Assembly: GCF_947502415.1 (NCBI RefSeq)
Contig: NZ_CANMZV010000001.1
Span: 434,001 to 498,000 of the forward strand
DNA length: 64,000 nucleotides
Source of the DNA: an uncultured Photobacterium sp.
Lineage (GTDB): Bacteria; Pseudomonadota; Gammaproteobacteria; Enterobacterales; Vibrionaceae
Direction: 5' to 3'
The notes below the pieces were generated by a model, which made no database searches, was not told the DNA's origin, and saw only the letters and a list, made by a program, of their open reading frames with translations. The position numbers were made by a program, and so were the translations under genes. Of this stretch, positions 8,184 through 18,049 are shown in pieces. The stretch's first letter is position 1; each line of letters begins with the position of its first letter.

Positions 8184-9560
8184 TTAAAGATGCTCTAGAA
8201 TCTTGTTGCAAGACTCTTTCGCGTCACCAAATAGCATTTGTGTATTTTCTTTGAAGAACAGTGGGTTCTGAACGCCCGCATAACCAGTGTTCATAGAGCG
8301 CTTGAATACGATAACGTGTTTTGAATTCCACACTTCAAGAACTGGCATACCAGCAATCGGACTATTTGGGTCTTCCAGTGCTGCCGGGTTAACCGTGTCG
8401 TTAGCACCGATAACCAGAACTACATCAGTTTGTTCGAAATCTTCATTGATTTCGTCCATTTCAAGAACGATATCATAAGGCACTTTAGCTTCAGCTAGCA
8501 GTACGTTCATATGCCCAGGCAGACGACCCGCTACAGGGTGAATACCGAAGCGAACATCAACGCCTTTGCGACGCAGCTTATCGGTGATTTCATGTACCGG
8601 GTACTGAGCCTGGGCAACTGCCATACCGTATCCCGGAGTGATAATCACAGAACGTGCATCTTTCAGCATTTCTGCTACTTCTTCAGCTGATGCTTCATAG
8701 TGTTCACCCTGTTCTTCATCTGAAGCAGCTGCGCTGCCATCAGTACCGAAGCCACCTGCGATTACACTGACGAACGAACGGTTCATTGCCTTACACATGA
8801 TGTAAGAAAGGATCGCACCTGACGAACCAACCAATGCACCAGTTACGATCAACAGGTCATTTGCCAGCATGAAACCAGCAGCTGCCGCAGCCCATCCAGA
8901 GTATGAGTTCAGCATTGAAACAACCACCGGCATGTCAGCACCACCTATAGATGCAACCAAGTGATAGCCAAATGCAAAAGCGATTAGTGTAACCAGGATC
9001 AATGCGAACATTGAACCTTCAGCGTTAACGAACATCACCATCAGTAGGAATGAAACGATAACAGCAACCAGGTTTAGCTTGTGACGATGTGGAAGCGTCA
9101 GTGGTTTAGATGAAATAACACCACGCAACTTGCCGAATGCAACAACTGAGCCGGTAAAAGTTACAGCACCGATGAAGACACCTAAGAAAATTTCAACAAG
9201 GTGGATATTCAGCATCGCACCAGTTAGCTCACCGTGGTCAAGGTAAGTGTTGAAACCTACCAGTACCGCAGCCATACCAACGAAGCTGTGCAGAATTGCC
9301 ACAAGTTCCGGCATTTCTGTCATTTCAACTTTCTTGGCGAAATGGATACCGATTGCACCACCGATGATCATTGCCAGGATAATCCAGGCTGTTCCTTGGG
9401 CTTCTGGACCAAAAATGGTCGCGAAAAGGGCAATTGCCATACCGGCAATACCGTAGTAGTTACCTGCTCGCGCTGTTTCCTGCTTGGAAAGTCCCGCTAG
9501 TGACATGATAAACAGTACTGCAGCAACAATGTATGCCGCTTGTACGATTCCTGCAGACAT
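8184..9560 (-). CDS. pntB: NAD(P) transhydrogenase beta subunit
   Basis: PntB is the membrane subunit of the proton-translocating transhydrogenase, which couples hydride transfer from NADH to NADP+ with proton entry. The 458-residue product has about eight membrane segments in the first 270 residues, with the family block [25 protein letters not shown]. The C-terminal NADP(H)-binding domain contains [47 protein letters not shown] and the terminal [18 protein letters not shown]. Its length is close to E. coli PntB. It starts 10 bases after the pntA stop and shares its terminator. Confidence 0.97.
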   Translation of the reverse strand: MSAGIVQAAYIVAAVLFIMSLAGLSKQETARAGNYYGIAGMAIALFATIFGPEAQGTAWIILAMIIGGAIGIHFAKKVEMTEMPELVAILHSFVGMAAVLVGFNTYLDHGELTGAMLNIHLVEIFLGVFIGAVTFTGSVVAFGKLRGVISSKPLTLPHRHKLNLVAVIVSFLLMVMFVNAEGSMFALILVTLIAFAFGYHLVASIGGADMPVVVSMLNSYSGWAAAAAGFMLANDLLIVTGALVGSSGAILSYIMCKAMNRSFVSVIAGGFGTDGSAAASDEEQGEHYEASAEEVAEMLKDARSVIITPGYGMAVAQAQYPVHEITDKLRRKGVDVRFGIHPVAGRLPGHMNVLLAEAKVPYDIVLEMDEINEDFEQTDVVLVIGANDTVNPAALEDPNSPIAGMPVLEVWNSKHVIVFKRSMNTGYAGVQNPLFFKENTQMLFGDAKESCNKILEHL

Positions 9561-9570
9561 GTGTTACTCC

Positions 9571-11127
9571 TTATTTATCTTTACGGAACATTTCAAGCAT
9601 CCGTTTGGTAACAGTAAAGCCACCAAAGATGTTGATGCTTGCAATTAATACGGCGATAAATGACAAGAAGGTAACAACACCAATCCCGTGACCTATCTGT
9701 AGCAGTGCACCAACAATAATGATGCCCGAAATCGCATTGGTTACTGACATCAAAGGAGTATGCAATGCATGGGTAACGTTCCAGACAACGTAATATCCCA
9801 CCACACAGGCCAGTACGAATACCGTAAAGTGAGAAAGGAATTCCGCCGGAGCGTAGTTAGCAACCCAGGCAAAAACAGCCGCACCTGCAGCCATAATGCC
9901 GTATTTCTTCATCGGAGAAGTTGGTTCCTCTTCGACAACGACAGGCTGTTCCACCTCTTTTGCAGGTTGTTGAACTTCAACAGACACCTTAATTGCTGGA
10001 GCTGGCCAAGTTACCTCGCCTTCTTTGATTACAGTCAGGCCGCGAAGCACTTCATCATCAAAGTCGATATCGATATTGCCGTCTTTCTCTTTACAAAGAA
10101 GTTTCAACAAGTTAACCAAGTTAGTACCGTATAGCTGCGAAGACTGAGTCGGCAAACGACCAACCATATCGGTATAACCGATAATCTTCACACCATTTTC
10201 AGTCGTAATAACTTTATCGGCTTCAGTGTATGCACAGTTACCGCCATTCGATGCAGCAAGGTCAACAATTACACTTCCCGCTTTCATTGAATCAACCATC
10301 TCTTTGGTGATCAATTTCGGGGCAGGACGACCAGGAATCAAAGCGGTTGTAATGATGATATCAACGTCTTTTGCCTGCTCTGCGTATAGACGCTCAGCAG
10401 CCTTATTGAATTCATCAGACATTTCTTTTGCGTAACCATCGCCCGTACTTGTGTCTTCCTTGAAATCAACTTCCAGGAATTCAGCACCCATTGATTCAAC
10501 CTGCTCTTTAACTTCAGGTCGAACATCAAATGCTCGTACAATCGCACCCAGGCTACCAGCTGCACCGATTGCAGCCAGACCAGCAACACCCGCACCTGCA
10601 ACAAGTACTTTAGCCGGCGGAACTTTACCTGCAGCAGTGATCTGGCCGGTAAAGAAACGACCAAATTCATGAGCCGATTCAACAACAGCACGATAACCAG
10701 CGATGTTTGCCATAGAACTCAAGGCATCAAGTGCCTGGGCTCTTGAAATGCGTGGCACTGAGTCCATCGCCATTACGTTAATATTCTTGCCCGACAATTT
10801 CTCTAGCAACTCAGGGTTCTGAGCTGGCCAGATGAAACAAACAAGGCTTGCGCCTTCTTTGATCAAGTCAAATTCATCAACACCGGTTCCGTCGTTCACC
10901 TGTGGAGCGTTAACTTTCAGAATAATATCTGACTGCCATACTTCCTCTGTTGTAACAACGCTCGCTCCCGCAGACTCATAGGCCGCATCGTCGAAGCTTG
11001 CATGAATACCAGCATTATGTTCAACAGCAACGCTGAACCCCATTTTTAAAAGCTGCTCAACCGTTTTAGGTGTTGCAGCGACTCGCGTTTCGTTAGCGAG
11101 TATCTCTTTTGGCACACCAATTTGCAT
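9571..11127 (-). CDS. pntA: NAD(P) transhydrogenase alpha subunit
   Basis: PntA carries the NAD(H)-binding domain and part of the proton channel. The 518-residue product begins [20 protein letters not shown], has the Rossmann stretch [22 protein letters not shown] and the alanine-dehydrogenase-like block, and ends with about four membrane segments. The longer frame reaches 11178, but the ATG at 11127 has AGGGA 7-8 bases upstream and gives the standard N-terminus. It is the first gene of pntAB. A strong hairpin lies in the leader about 50 bases upstream. Confidence 0.96.
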   Translation of the reverse strand: MQIGVPKEILANETRVAATPKTVEQLLKMGFSVAVEHNAGIHASFDDAAYESAGASVVTTEEVWQSDIILKVNAPQVNDGTGVDEFDLIKEGASLVCFIWPAQNPELLEKLSGKNINVMAMDSVPRISRAQALDALSSMANIAGYRAVVESAHEFGRFFTGQITAAGKVPPAKVLVAGAGVAGLAAIGAAGSLGAIVRAFDVRPEVKEQVESMGAEFLEVDFKEDTSTGDGYAKEMSDEFNKAAERLYAEQAKDVDIIITTALIPGRPAPKLITKEMVDSMKAGSVIVDLAASNGGNCAYTEADKVITTENGVKIIGYTDMVGRLPTQSSQLYGTNLVNLLKLLCKEKDGNIDIDFDDEVLRGLTVIKEGEVTWPAPAIKVSVEVQQPAKEVEQPVVVEEEPTSPMKKYGIMAAGAAVFAWVANYAPAEFLSHFTVFVLACVVGYYVVWNVTHALHTPLMSVTNAISGIIIVGALLQIGHGIGVVTFLSFIAVLIASINIFGGFTVTKRMLEMFRKDK

Positions 11128-11173
11128 TATTATTCCCTGAACATTGGCAAAGAAGTAACAATCTTGTATCCAA

Positions 11174-11203
11174 CCCACAAAGTAAGATCAAGTACTTTGT
11201 GGG
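11174..11203 (-). promoter_or_regulatory. perfect 11-base inverted repeat upstream of pntA
   Basis: CCCACAAAGTA and TACTTTGTGGG flank an 8-base spacer, 47 bases before the pntA start. It has no U-run toward pntA, so it is not a typical terminator in that direction. It could be a protein operator or a leader hairpin. The rest of the 11128-11578 interval holds no gene I can support. Confidence 0.4.
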
Positions 11204-11530
11204 AATAAAACAAAATCATCTAACATCTACGCTGTAATTAACAACGGATGTTACCTTCTAACAGAAATAAAAGAACGTTTTTACCACCTGGACAGAGGTC
11301 AAACCTCGAATTAAATTAACAAAATACACACGATTAGTTGTAAATACGACCAATTCAATCGAGGAAAACCTTATATTGTCCAAAACGGATATCCTGAACA
11401 CTCAGTACAACCGCTTAAAACACATCAAGAAGAGATATCGTAGTGAAATCAGTTTGGAATTCAGAAAACCCATCTATCCTTGATGAACTTTGCTTGTTAA
11501 CTACTTCTCAGTAGTCCCACCTGCCTTAGA

Positions 11531-11566
11531 AAAACAAATATGCTAGCGGCAGGTGCCAGCATATTT
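11531..11566 (-). terminator. terminator of the HlyU-family gene
   Basis: AAATATGCT pairs with AGCATATTT, with an inner GGCA/TGCC stem and a small bulge. Read leftward it is followed by GTTTTTC. It begins 13 bases after the stop codon at 11579. Confidence 0.75.
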
Positions 11567-11578
11567 CAGTTACTATTT

Positions 11579-11857
11579 TTAACGAAACATGCCATCGCCT
11601 GTCTGGTCGATGAACATCTTGGCTTTCTCAAGCATGAACGTTACCGCATCTTGCTTAGATGCCAATAAATCTGAGCGAATAAATGTATGGGTCTTTATCT
11701 CCCCGTCGACTTCCTTGCAGATTCGGCCTGCAATACGGAATTGACCACCTTCGGCAATAGGATCGGGGTAAATCAAATACCCTTCGTATTCTACTGGCTC
11801 AACTTCAGCCACTTTAGTTTCTTTGTTCAAGCCAAACAATTTCGATAAAAAACCCAC
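11579..11857 (-). CDS. HlyU family protein (PF10115 type)
   Basis: The 92-residue product begins MGFLSKLFGLNKE and has the family's core: VEYEGYLIYPDPIAEGGQFRIAG, ICKEVDGEIKTHTFIRSDL, then the tail IDQTGDGMFR. This small family is annotated as HlyU-type transcriptional regulators, but it is not related to the ArsR-type HlyU of V. cholerae. I see no obvious DNA-binding motif, so the regulator label should be taken lightly. It is cytoplasmic and monocistronic, with its own terminator. Confidence 0.85.
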   Translation of the reverse strand: MGFLSKLFGLNKETKVAEVEPVEYEGYLIYPDPIAEGGQFRIAGRICKEVDGEIKTHTFIRSDLLASKQDAVTFMLEKAKMFIDQTGDGMFR

Positions 11858-12004
11858 TAAATTTATCTCCGAGGTGCATGCATTTACGACGTCATCATGC
11901 CATAGCCAAAAGGAAAATAATTAAACCTAGCTACAATTCTGAGGAAAAAACAATAAAAACAGCCCTATACCCCTATTGACCATTATAAATAAGGTTAATT
12001 CACG

Positions 12005-12033
12005 CATAAAAAAACGCTGGCAATTGCCAGCGT
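12005..12033 (-). terminator. rho-independent terminator of the small gene at 12064
   Basis: A perfect 20-base palindrome (ACGCTGGCAA and its complement, 12014-12033) is followed, reading leftward, by a run of T residues. It starts about 30 bases after the stop codon of the small leftward gene. Confidence 0.85.
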
Positions 12034-12063
12034 CTTCTTTATGTCCTGTGTTCAATATACTTG

Positions 12064-12255
12064 TTACCGATAGATACCAATGTCTTTTTGTAGGTGAACC
12101 GATAAGTCAGAAACATTGTATTGCTTTGGTGCTTTTGGCGAGCCCCAAAAGATATCCAATGCGTGTGCAATCAATCCTTTGATATTAACCGCATAGGCTT
12201 TTTTATCCATTGCGGCAGGAGTTGCGATGGTATTAAAATTTATTGCCTGTGCCAT
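12064..12255 (-). CDS. 63-residue protein with DUF1127-like C-terminus
   Basis: The gene has a good ribosome site (AGAGGC, 5-6 bases before ATG 12255) and its own terminator, both arguing for a real gene. The C-terminus DLSVHLQKDIGIYR resembles the ending of DUF1127 proteins (LSDrxLkDIGLsR). The N-terminal half lacks the usual Arg-rich DUF1127 start, so membership is partial. DUF1127 proteins in other bacteria are small RNA-binding or regulatory proteins; no function is claimed here. The region 12256-12522 upstream shows no other gene. Confidence 0.65.
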   Translation of the reverse strand: MAQAINFNTIATPAAMDKKAYAVNIKGLIAHALDIFWGSPKAPKQYNVSDLSVHLQKDIGIYR

Positions 12256-12522
12256 GACTGCCTCTCGTTTAGTCTTATTTTTGAACTGAGATAATTTTAT
12301 CTGCTTAATTTTCCCTCAAAAAAATGACAATATTTAAACATCAGTATAAGTTTTCCTAATGCGTTAAAAGTTCGTTAAAACAAGTCGTTAATGAACACAT
12401 AAACAATCATTATTAACGAGTGAATATCCGCCTGACTCTAAACTCAATGCGTATTTTTCCGAGCTTGCAATTCAACCCCAACGTACGCAACAATATCGCA
12501 ACAAAAGTAAAGAGATAGATTT

Positions 12523-13449
12523 ATGATCAGCCTCTTATCCAGATATTCTTCATTATTACTTATCGTTGCTGCTGCGATAGGTTTTGCATTTCCGGTATTA
12601 TCAGCGACAGTCTTTCCTTCACTGCCCTATATTCTTTTTTTCCTAATGCTCTTTACCTTACTAGGTATGCCCCAGAGCCTATTGCTCAGCCAGATGGCAG
12701 AAATACAGATCTGGATCTATGCCATTTTTCATTCAACGTTACTTACTTTGCTAAGCTGCTTTATTGCTATAACAATGAACGCTAGTGATGACCTGATTTT
12801 AGCAATTGCCGCTATTTCTGCGACAGGCTCGCTATTTGCAACACCTGCGATAGCTCGCTCTGTGGGATTAGAACCATTAAAGGCAATGGCAATGACCATT
12901 GCCTCTACACTATTAATGCCTGTTGTACTCTACATTAATTTAATGATCTTTCAGGATGAGCAATTTTCTCTGGATATAACAAGTTACCTTCAGCGTCTAG
13001 TGATCTTTATCTTGGGCCCTATGCTGTTCTCAGCGATCTGCTACCGTTTAATTCCTTATCACCATTTACACCGGATACACGGAAAGCTATCGCAAGTAAC
13101 CATCATTCTGGTTCTGGCTTTTCCATTTGGTCTTATCGGCCCTTTCCGGGAGGTTTTCGAACAATCTCTGACAGACGGCTTCTTTTACCTTGCAATTGGT
13201 GTCGCTATTTGTAGCTTTTACTTTTTTGCTGGTTATCTATGCTATAGATATTTGGGACTCGATCAGGGCTTACTCGTAGCAATTACTTCAGCTAATCGAA
13301 ATGTTCTGCTGACTTACACCGTTGCCGGTAGTTACCTTGGTCCAGACTTCCTGGTACTAATGGGTGCTCTCCAACTGCCAACCTATTGCCTTCCTTTAAT
13401 CATTAAAGGGCTATACCGATACACAGAAAAAGTGAGTACAGTAAAATAG
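12523..13449 (+). CDS. BASS/AEC-superfamily-like 10-TM membrane protein
   Basis: The 308-residue product is almost entirely hydrophobic with about ten membrane segments and short loops, the size and layout of the bile acid:sodium symporter / auxin efflux carrier superfamily. The segment AISATGSLFATPAIARSVGLEP fits the first unwound crossover helix of that fold, and TSANRNVLLTYTVAGSYLGPDFLVLMGALQLPTY the second. It should lie in the inner membrane. The substrate is unknown. A Shine-Dalgarno-like AAGAGATAG lies upstream of the ATG. It is the only gene between the short leftward gene and the ribB riboswitch. Confidence 0.7.
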   Translation: MISLLSRYSSLLLIVAAAIGFAFPVLSATVFPSLPYILFFLMLFTLLGMPQSLLLSQMAEIQIWIYAIFHSTLLTLLSCFIAITMNASDDLILAIAAISATGSLFATPAIARSVGLEPLKAMAMTIASTLLMPVVLYINLMIFQDEQFSLDITSYLQRLVIFILGPMLFSAICYRLIPYHHLHRIHGKLSQVTIILVLAFPFGLIGPFREVFEQSLTDGFFYLAIGVAICSFYFFAGYLCYRYLGLDQGLLVAITSANRNVLLTYTVAGSYLGPDFLVLMGALQLPTYCLPLIIKGLYRYTEKVSTVK

Positions 13450-13620
13450 GCTCAGGAATAAATTGTTCCCTTTAATCCAACTCAACAGGCATTGAATATC
13501 GACATGAACAGCCAATAATCGCTTAGAAAGCAACCGCCCTGTTCATAACTTCAAATTTACAATAAAAAATCAGCACTTTTCCTTGCGTCTACATGTTGAT
13601 TTACCTAAGATTTCCAAGAA

Positions 13621-13802
13621 TTCTCAGGGCGGGGTGAAATTCCCCACCGGCGGTAGTTCAATGCAGCAATATATCGCATTGAAAAGCCCGCGAGCGCTTA
13701 ATGGTGATTTAAACTCTCTGTTAAGGTCAGCAGATCTGGTCCAGAGCTTAGAAATAGGCACGATTCCAGAGCCGACGGTTATAGTCCGGATGAAAGAGGA
13801 TC
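13621..13802 (+). ncRNA. FMN riboswitch (RFN element)
   Basis: All conserved RFN blocks are present in order: TTCTCAGGGCGGGGTGAAAT then TCCCCACCGGCGGT, AGCCCGCGAGCGC, GGTCAGCAGATCTGGTC, and CCAGAGCCGACGGTTATAGT then CCGGATGAAAGAGGAT. The variable arm between the first two blocks is about 35 bases. A short GAGGC/GCCTC hairpin followed by TTGCTTTT (13807-13828) could be the expression platform. It leads into ribB, 180 bases downstream. FMN binding should lower ribB expression, as in other gammaproteobacteria. An apparent 97-codon frame across it is an accident. Confidence 0.97.
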
Positions 13803-13983
13803 AGTGGAGGCCATACGCCTCTTGCTTTTACACTACAGAAGCTATGTCATACCTGCGATCAGGTTATCGCCCGTAGGCATAATTATTTTACCGTGTATTA
13901 CTGTAAAGCTATTTCAGCTAAGCTGAGACACTGTCATTTCACGCCCTGATTCTGGTATCTTTTTATTTGGAGTATTTATTACC

Positions 13984-14661
13984 ATGAATCAGTCTCTACT
14001 ATCCCCTTATGGTACGCCTTTCGAGCGTGTTGAAGCCGGCCTTGACGCTGTCCGTAACGGCCGTGGTGTTCTTGTTGTTGATGATGAAGATCGTGAAAAT
14101 GAAGGCGATATCATTTTTGCAGCAGAAACACTTACCCCTGAACAAATGGCCATCATGATCCGTGAATGTTCAGGTATTGTTTGCCTTTGTTTGACCGAAG
14201 AACGTGTTCGTCAGCTTGAGCTACCAATGATGGTTGAGAAGAACACCAGTGCGAACCAAACAGGCTTTACAGTAACAATCGAAGCCTCCGAAGGTGTAAC
14301 GACAGGCGTTTCTGCAGCTGATCGTGTTACCACAATCAAAGCCGCAATTGCAGACGGCGCCAAACCATCAGACTTGAACCGCCCAGGCCATGTTTTCCCG
14401 CTAAAAGCCAATCCTGAAGGTGTCCTTGCTCGCCGTGGTCATACTGAAGCAACTATCGATCTAATGCGCCTGTCGGGCATGAAACCTTATGGTGTGTTGT
14501 GTGAACTAACCAACCCAGATGGCACAATGGCTCGCCTACCTGAAGTTATTGAGTTCGGTAAGAAATTCGACATGCCAGTGCTGACAATTGAAGATCTTGC
14601 CGCTTACCGACTTGCAAATGAAGTTGCCAACACTGAAGAGCCAGAAGCCGCTTCAGCTTAA
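13984..14661 (+). CDS. ribB: 3,4-dihydroxy-2-butanone 4-phosphate synthase
   Basis: RibB converts ribulose 5-phosphate to dihydroxybutanone phosphate and formate, the branch of riboflavin synthesis supplying the four-carbon unit. The 225-residue product has the active-site blocks [58 protein letters not shown] and [16 protein letters not shown]. It is a stand-alone RibB without the GTP cyclohydrolase II domain. TTTGGAG lies before the ATG. It is controlled by the FMN riboswitch upstream and ends at a strong terminator. Confidence 0.98.
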   Translation: MNQSLLSPYGTPFERVEAGLDAVRNGRGVLVVDDEDRENEGDIIFAAETLTPEQMAIMIRECSGIVCLCLTEERVRQLELPMMVEKNTSANQTGFTVTIEASEGVTTGVSAADRVTTIKAAIADGAKPSDLNRPGHVFPLKANPEGVLARRGHTEATIDLMRLSGMKPYGVLCELTNPDGTMARLPEVIEFGKKFDMPVLTIEDLAAYRLANEVANTEEPEAASA

Positions 14662-14675
14662 ATAAAGCCTTGATC

Positions 14676-14704
14676 AAAAAAGCCGAGACTTATCTCGGCT
14701 TTTA
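14676..14704 (+). terminator. rho-independent terminator of ribB
   Basis: AAAAAGCCGAGA pairs with TCTCGGCTTTTA around a 4-base loop, 14 bases after the ribB stop. Confidence 0.9.
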
Positions 14705-14804
14705 TACACAATTAAACAGCTCTGCGTACCAACGACAGGACACAATTAGTCTAAATATAAACATCAAATTATTACTTTGTTGAAAGTGTTTTATATGCTG
14801 ACGC

Positions 14805-14897
14805 TTAAACACCTGCTGCAGGAATAAAGTAAATTAAAGCACTCCAAGCTGAAATCCAGCCTGTAACCATAGCAATATCTACCCAGTCTTTATTCAT
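14805..14897 (-). CDS. possible 30-residue single-pass membrane protein
   Basis: A short frame reads MNKDWVDIAM, VTGWISAWSA, LIYFIPAAGV and stop. It has an excellent ribosome binding site (AGAGGTGG, about 5 bases before the ATG) and one hydrophobic helix from about residue 7 to 28. This is the style of small inner-membrane proteins that associate with larger complexes. I do not recognise it. The surrounding 14705-15280 interval is AT-rich and holds nothing else I can support except a stem without a U-run at 15215-15252. Confidence 0.5.
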   Translation of the reverse strand: MNKDWVDIAMVTGWISAWSALIYFIPAAGV

Positions 14898-15280
14898 TGA
14901 AACCACCTCTACACAATAACCTTGCCTTTCAATAATACATATCGACAGTTTTAGAAAAACCTTTAAACTTTTCTTAATTTTTATTTATAACAAAATTGAT
15001 AGACATATTACTGTTGAATACAAAATAAAATCAGAAAACAAAAGCGCCAACCAAATGACACTTAAATATTGCTGGTGATATATTTTTTGACGGAATAAAA
15101 ATTTAAATATCTATAATCAGTTTTAAACAGCCTGGCTTATAACGAGCTTATTTAAAATGTTTATTAATATCAATCTATTCCCAGATCCCCCGGTTGAAGT
15201 GGCATAGCTAATTTGCCAGAATGTGCTCCTTACGAGTGAGTCTCATTCTGGCCCAATCCGTACTTCTGGTTAACCTTGTT

Positions 15281-17038
15281 TCAGGCTACAACCTGTTCAC
15301 ACCCACACGGGATATAGGATACTAATGCTTCGGAAGGCGCTTCTAAAGACTCCATCATCCTCGCATAACGTTCAAAGGCTTCTGCCATTGTTACATTCAA
15401 CGCCTTTGGCTCGACAACACAATCAAGCAGTGCTCCGTAACCTTCTTTACCAGTCGCTGTATAGCCTGAAGAAATTGATGTATAGATCAAGTCATCCTCA
15501 ACATCTACCCAGACACCGCTTTTACACGTTTGTAAGTTCTCAATTCTATTGCCCGGCTCTGAACAACAACGATAAGTAAACCTCAAGTGTGAGGTATAAG
15601 GGAAACTACCACTCCCGGTTCCTTCTACTCCATTATCTATCGCATTATTGATCGCACCTTCTAGCGCTTCGCGAACTCGTTTACCTTTGACCTGATATAC
15701 CATTAATCCAATAGCAAACGGCAATAGCTTTCCGGCAATATCTGCCGAAGTCAGAGGGCCAGGATTGAGTGACGATCTCACACCACCAGCATTATGAATG
15801 GCAAAATCAATATCATGCCCAAGTTCACGCCCCTGCCATACAAAACTATCAACCACCAGCGGGGCTATCTGGCTTCCGCCACGATGATCTGGAATTCGGA
15901 CATGTCGTAGTGGCTCGCTCGCTTCAGCAATATGCTGTGTCTGTAACTCACGTACTTTCGGGCGATATTCCGTGTTCAGTATGTTTTCGATAATCGGATC
16001 TTTAGCACAAAAGCGTACATTATCTTGGGCCTTAAGATACTGTTTTACAGCGTCATGACTATTATCATCCAGATGTTCGCTTCGGCTGGCATCAACCGTA
16101 AACTGACGACCAAGCAAAAGCTGATTAACACCAGTGGCTCGCTCCACCGTACCATCAGCATTGAAATCCAACTCAAGTTGGCCCAACGCAAGTGCATTAC
16201 AGCCAGCCTGTACAACACAAGTTCCATTTACCATTGTTGCGTAGCTATCTGTGACGCCGTAACCCAAGTTGCTAAAGTCACCCTGCATCGTATGAGTGTG
16301 GCCTCCTATAATTGCACCAATCCCCTCGATCTGTGAAGCCAGCTCCAGATCTCGTTCATAACCGAGATGACTCAGTAATACAATCTTATTAATTCCCTGT
16401 TGATGAATCGCAGCAATGGTACTGTTAGCCACATCGACAACTTTAAGGAAATGCGTATCCGGATCCGGGTTAGCAATGCCAGCCATATTTTCAATAGCCA
16501 AGCCAAAGAGTGCCACTGGCTCTCCGTCTACCTCTTTAACAATGAAACGTCCATGCTCTAATTCACTATTAAACACATAGACATTCTCCTTGCCTCGTAA
16601 TGGATTTGACTTACTTTGATCTTCCTCAGACAAGTCCCAGTTGGCTACTAACATTGGAAAATTTGCCTGATCCATAAAGTCAGCCACAATGTCATTGCCC
16701 ATATCCAACTCGTGGTTACCAAGCGCCATCGCTTCTATACCAATTGCATTAAGCAATCTGGCATTCGCCAATCCCTTATATAAAGAGAAGAAAAGCGTTC
16801 CCTGAAAGCAGTCACCGGCATGAACAAACATAAATTCACGCCCTTTAAGGTGCGCCTGCCTTTTAACATCCTTAACCGCCGAAGACACACGCGAGAAACC
16901 TCCACAACTTGCGTAGACTGACGTTTCCGTATCAAGAACATCTTCAGGCAGCGATAGTGAAATTGAAGAGGGTTCAAAGTGTGAATGTGTGTCATTGATG
17001 TGTGCAAAAGTAATCTTCGCTGAGCGGTGGTGTGTCAT
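15281..17038 (-). CDS. bifunctional metallophosphatase/5'-nucleotidase family enzyme
   Basis: The 585-residue product has an N-terminal calcineurin-like phosphoesterase domain with HINDTHSH (residues about 13-20), HAGDCFQG, LGNHELDMGND, LLSHLGYE and GGHTHTM as metal ligands. The C-terminal 5'-nucleotidase domain contains HNAGGVRSSLNPGPLT and GTGSGSFPYTSHLRF. This architecture hydrolyses nucleotides or nucleotide sugars, as in UshA. Unlike UshA there is no signal peptide: the metallophosphatase motif starts within the first 15 residues. The protein is therefore probably cytoplasmic, or the start has been lost. The ribosome site before 17038 is weak. Confidence 0.85.
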   Translation of the reverse strand: MTHHRSAKITFAHINDTHSHFEPSSISLSLPEDVLDTETSVYASCGGFSRVSSAVKDVKRQAHLKGREFMFVHAGDCFQGTLFFSLYKGLANARLLNAIGIEAMALGNHELDMGNDIVADFMDQANFPMLVANWDLSEEDQSKSNPLRGKENVYVFNSELEHGRFIVKEVDGEPVALFGLAIENMAGIANPDPDTHFLKVVDVANSTIAAIHQQGINKIVLLSHLGYERDLELASQIEGIGAIIGGHTHTMQGDFSNLGYGVTDSYATMVNGTCVVQAGCNALALGQLELDFNADGTVERATGVNQLLLGRQFTVDASRSEHLDDNSHDAVKQYLKAQDNVRFCAKDPIIENILNTEYRPKVRELQTQHIAEASEPLRHVRIPDHRGGSQIAPLVVDSFVWQGRELGHDIDFAIHNAGGVRSSLNPGPLTSADIAGKLLPFAIGLMVYQVKGKRVREALEGAINNAIDNGVEGTGSGSFPYTSHLRFTYRCCSEPGNRIENLQTCKSGVWVDVEDDLIYTSISSGYTATGKEGYGALLDCVVEPKALNVTMAEAFERYARMMESLEAPSEALVSYIPCGCEQVVA

Positions 17039-17361
17039 ATATGTTTGATGTTCCCTGGTAACGCGGTGTTCAGATGAATCAATTAAATATGATTCAGGTC
17101 ACATACCTTATAGTTGATTGCTCTAGGTTAAACCCAAAATGTGACAGAAAACAACACCTAAAATTAATTTTCTATTCTTCAACTCGATTTTGTCTTGGTT
17201 AATTAGCAATAAAGCCTACAGGTGATGATCAATAATCGCAATGAAGAGGTTATATAGTTATTTAATACACAATCACGATAGATTTATGACAAGCATTCTC
17301 GTGTAAAAAAACGGATTATATATGGTTAGAGGTGTGCAGGTATCATTATAGGAGTTGGTGC

Positions 17362-17427
17362 ATGCTTAATCATCGCCACCACCATTCAAACAACTCTCTG
17401 GTGATGGCAGGAATAAACAAGGTCTAA
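17362..17427 (+). CDS. possible His-rich 21-residue peptide
   Basis: A short frame reads MLNHRHHHSNNS and LVMAGINKV, then TAA. It is preceded by AGGAG at a 7-base spacing, a strong ribosome site. Four His in six codons recalls a his-operon leader peptide, but no histidine gene follows: the next gene is convergent and ends at 17429. It could be an orphan leader or chance. The rest of 17039-17361 contains no supported gene. Confidence 0.25.
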   Translation: MLNHRHHHSNNSLVMAGINKV

Positions 17428-17428
17428 A

Positions 17429-17824
17429 CTATTGGTAACGACCATGTCGTTGTAAAAATTCGATTTTGTAACCATCCGGGTCTTGAATAAAAAAGAACTT
17501 CGCCAACAACTGACCATTACGGAAGAATTCTTTGATCTCTGCAGGTTCATAACCCAGACCAAGCAGTTTCTCATGCTCAACTTCTAGGTTATCGACTGCT
17601 ACAGCCAGATGACCATAACCAGAGCCGTGAGTATATGTTTCTTCCGTACCTTCATTCCATGTAAGCTCAAGCTCCATATCATTCTCGTCATTACGCAGAT
17701 AGACAAGGCTAAAACCTTCAAAGTCCAGACGCTCCGCAATATCAAGATCCAGTGCTTCTTTATAAAATTTCAACGAGTTATCCAGTTCCAAAACCCGAAC
17801 CATTGAATGAATAATCTTAGCCAT
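17429..17824 (-). CDS. gloA: lactoylglutathione lyase (glyoxalase I)
   Basis: Glyoxalase I isomerises the methylglyoxal-glutathione hemithioacetal to lactoylglutathione in the cytoplasm. The 131-residue VOC-fold protein shows the metal ligands in the expected places: H6 (MAKIIHSMVRV), Glu in MELELTWN, His in YGHLAVAVDN and Glu in DGYKIEFLQ. VLELDNSLKFYKEALDL and the PDGYKIE ending are characteristic. Its length fits the Ni-dependent bacterial class. It is monocistronic; the 225-base gap to the divergent gene at 18050 holds its promoter region. Confidence 0.9.
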   Translation of the reverse strand: MAKIIHSMVRVLELDNSLKFYKEALDLDIAERLDFEGFSLVYLRNDENDMELELTWNEGTEETYTHGSGYGHLAVAVDNLEVEHEKLLGLGYEPAEIKEFFRNGQLLAKFFFIQDPDGYKIEFLQRHGRYQ

Positions 17825-18049
17825 CTGACATCTCCTGTAATTACATTTCTTTTCTTGCTAAGCAACTGAACATACCACTAATTGCCTTGCTATTTATGGT
17901 CACGGGACTATAGCAATCACAATTCCCGACCTCAACCTTTTCCACAGGAACCATTTTGTCATTAACTATCAATAGCTTCTTATTAATCTGTGATATCGGC
18001 ATACCCATCCCGAATCAAGGTACTGTAATCTTATTACTAGAGGTGAGAT

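Noticed and set aside
12447..12518. 23-residue frame just before the BASS-like gene
   Set aside because: No Shine-Dalgarno; most likely chance in the leader.
13583..13876. 97-codon open frame upstream of ribB
   Set aside because: It lies over the FMN riboswitch, whose conserved blocks explain the sequence; there is no ribosome site or protein similarity.
15215..15252. GCCAGAATG/CATTCTGGC hairpin after the 5'-nucleotidase gene
   Set aside because: A real stem, but without a U-run in the direction of transcription, so not called a terminator.
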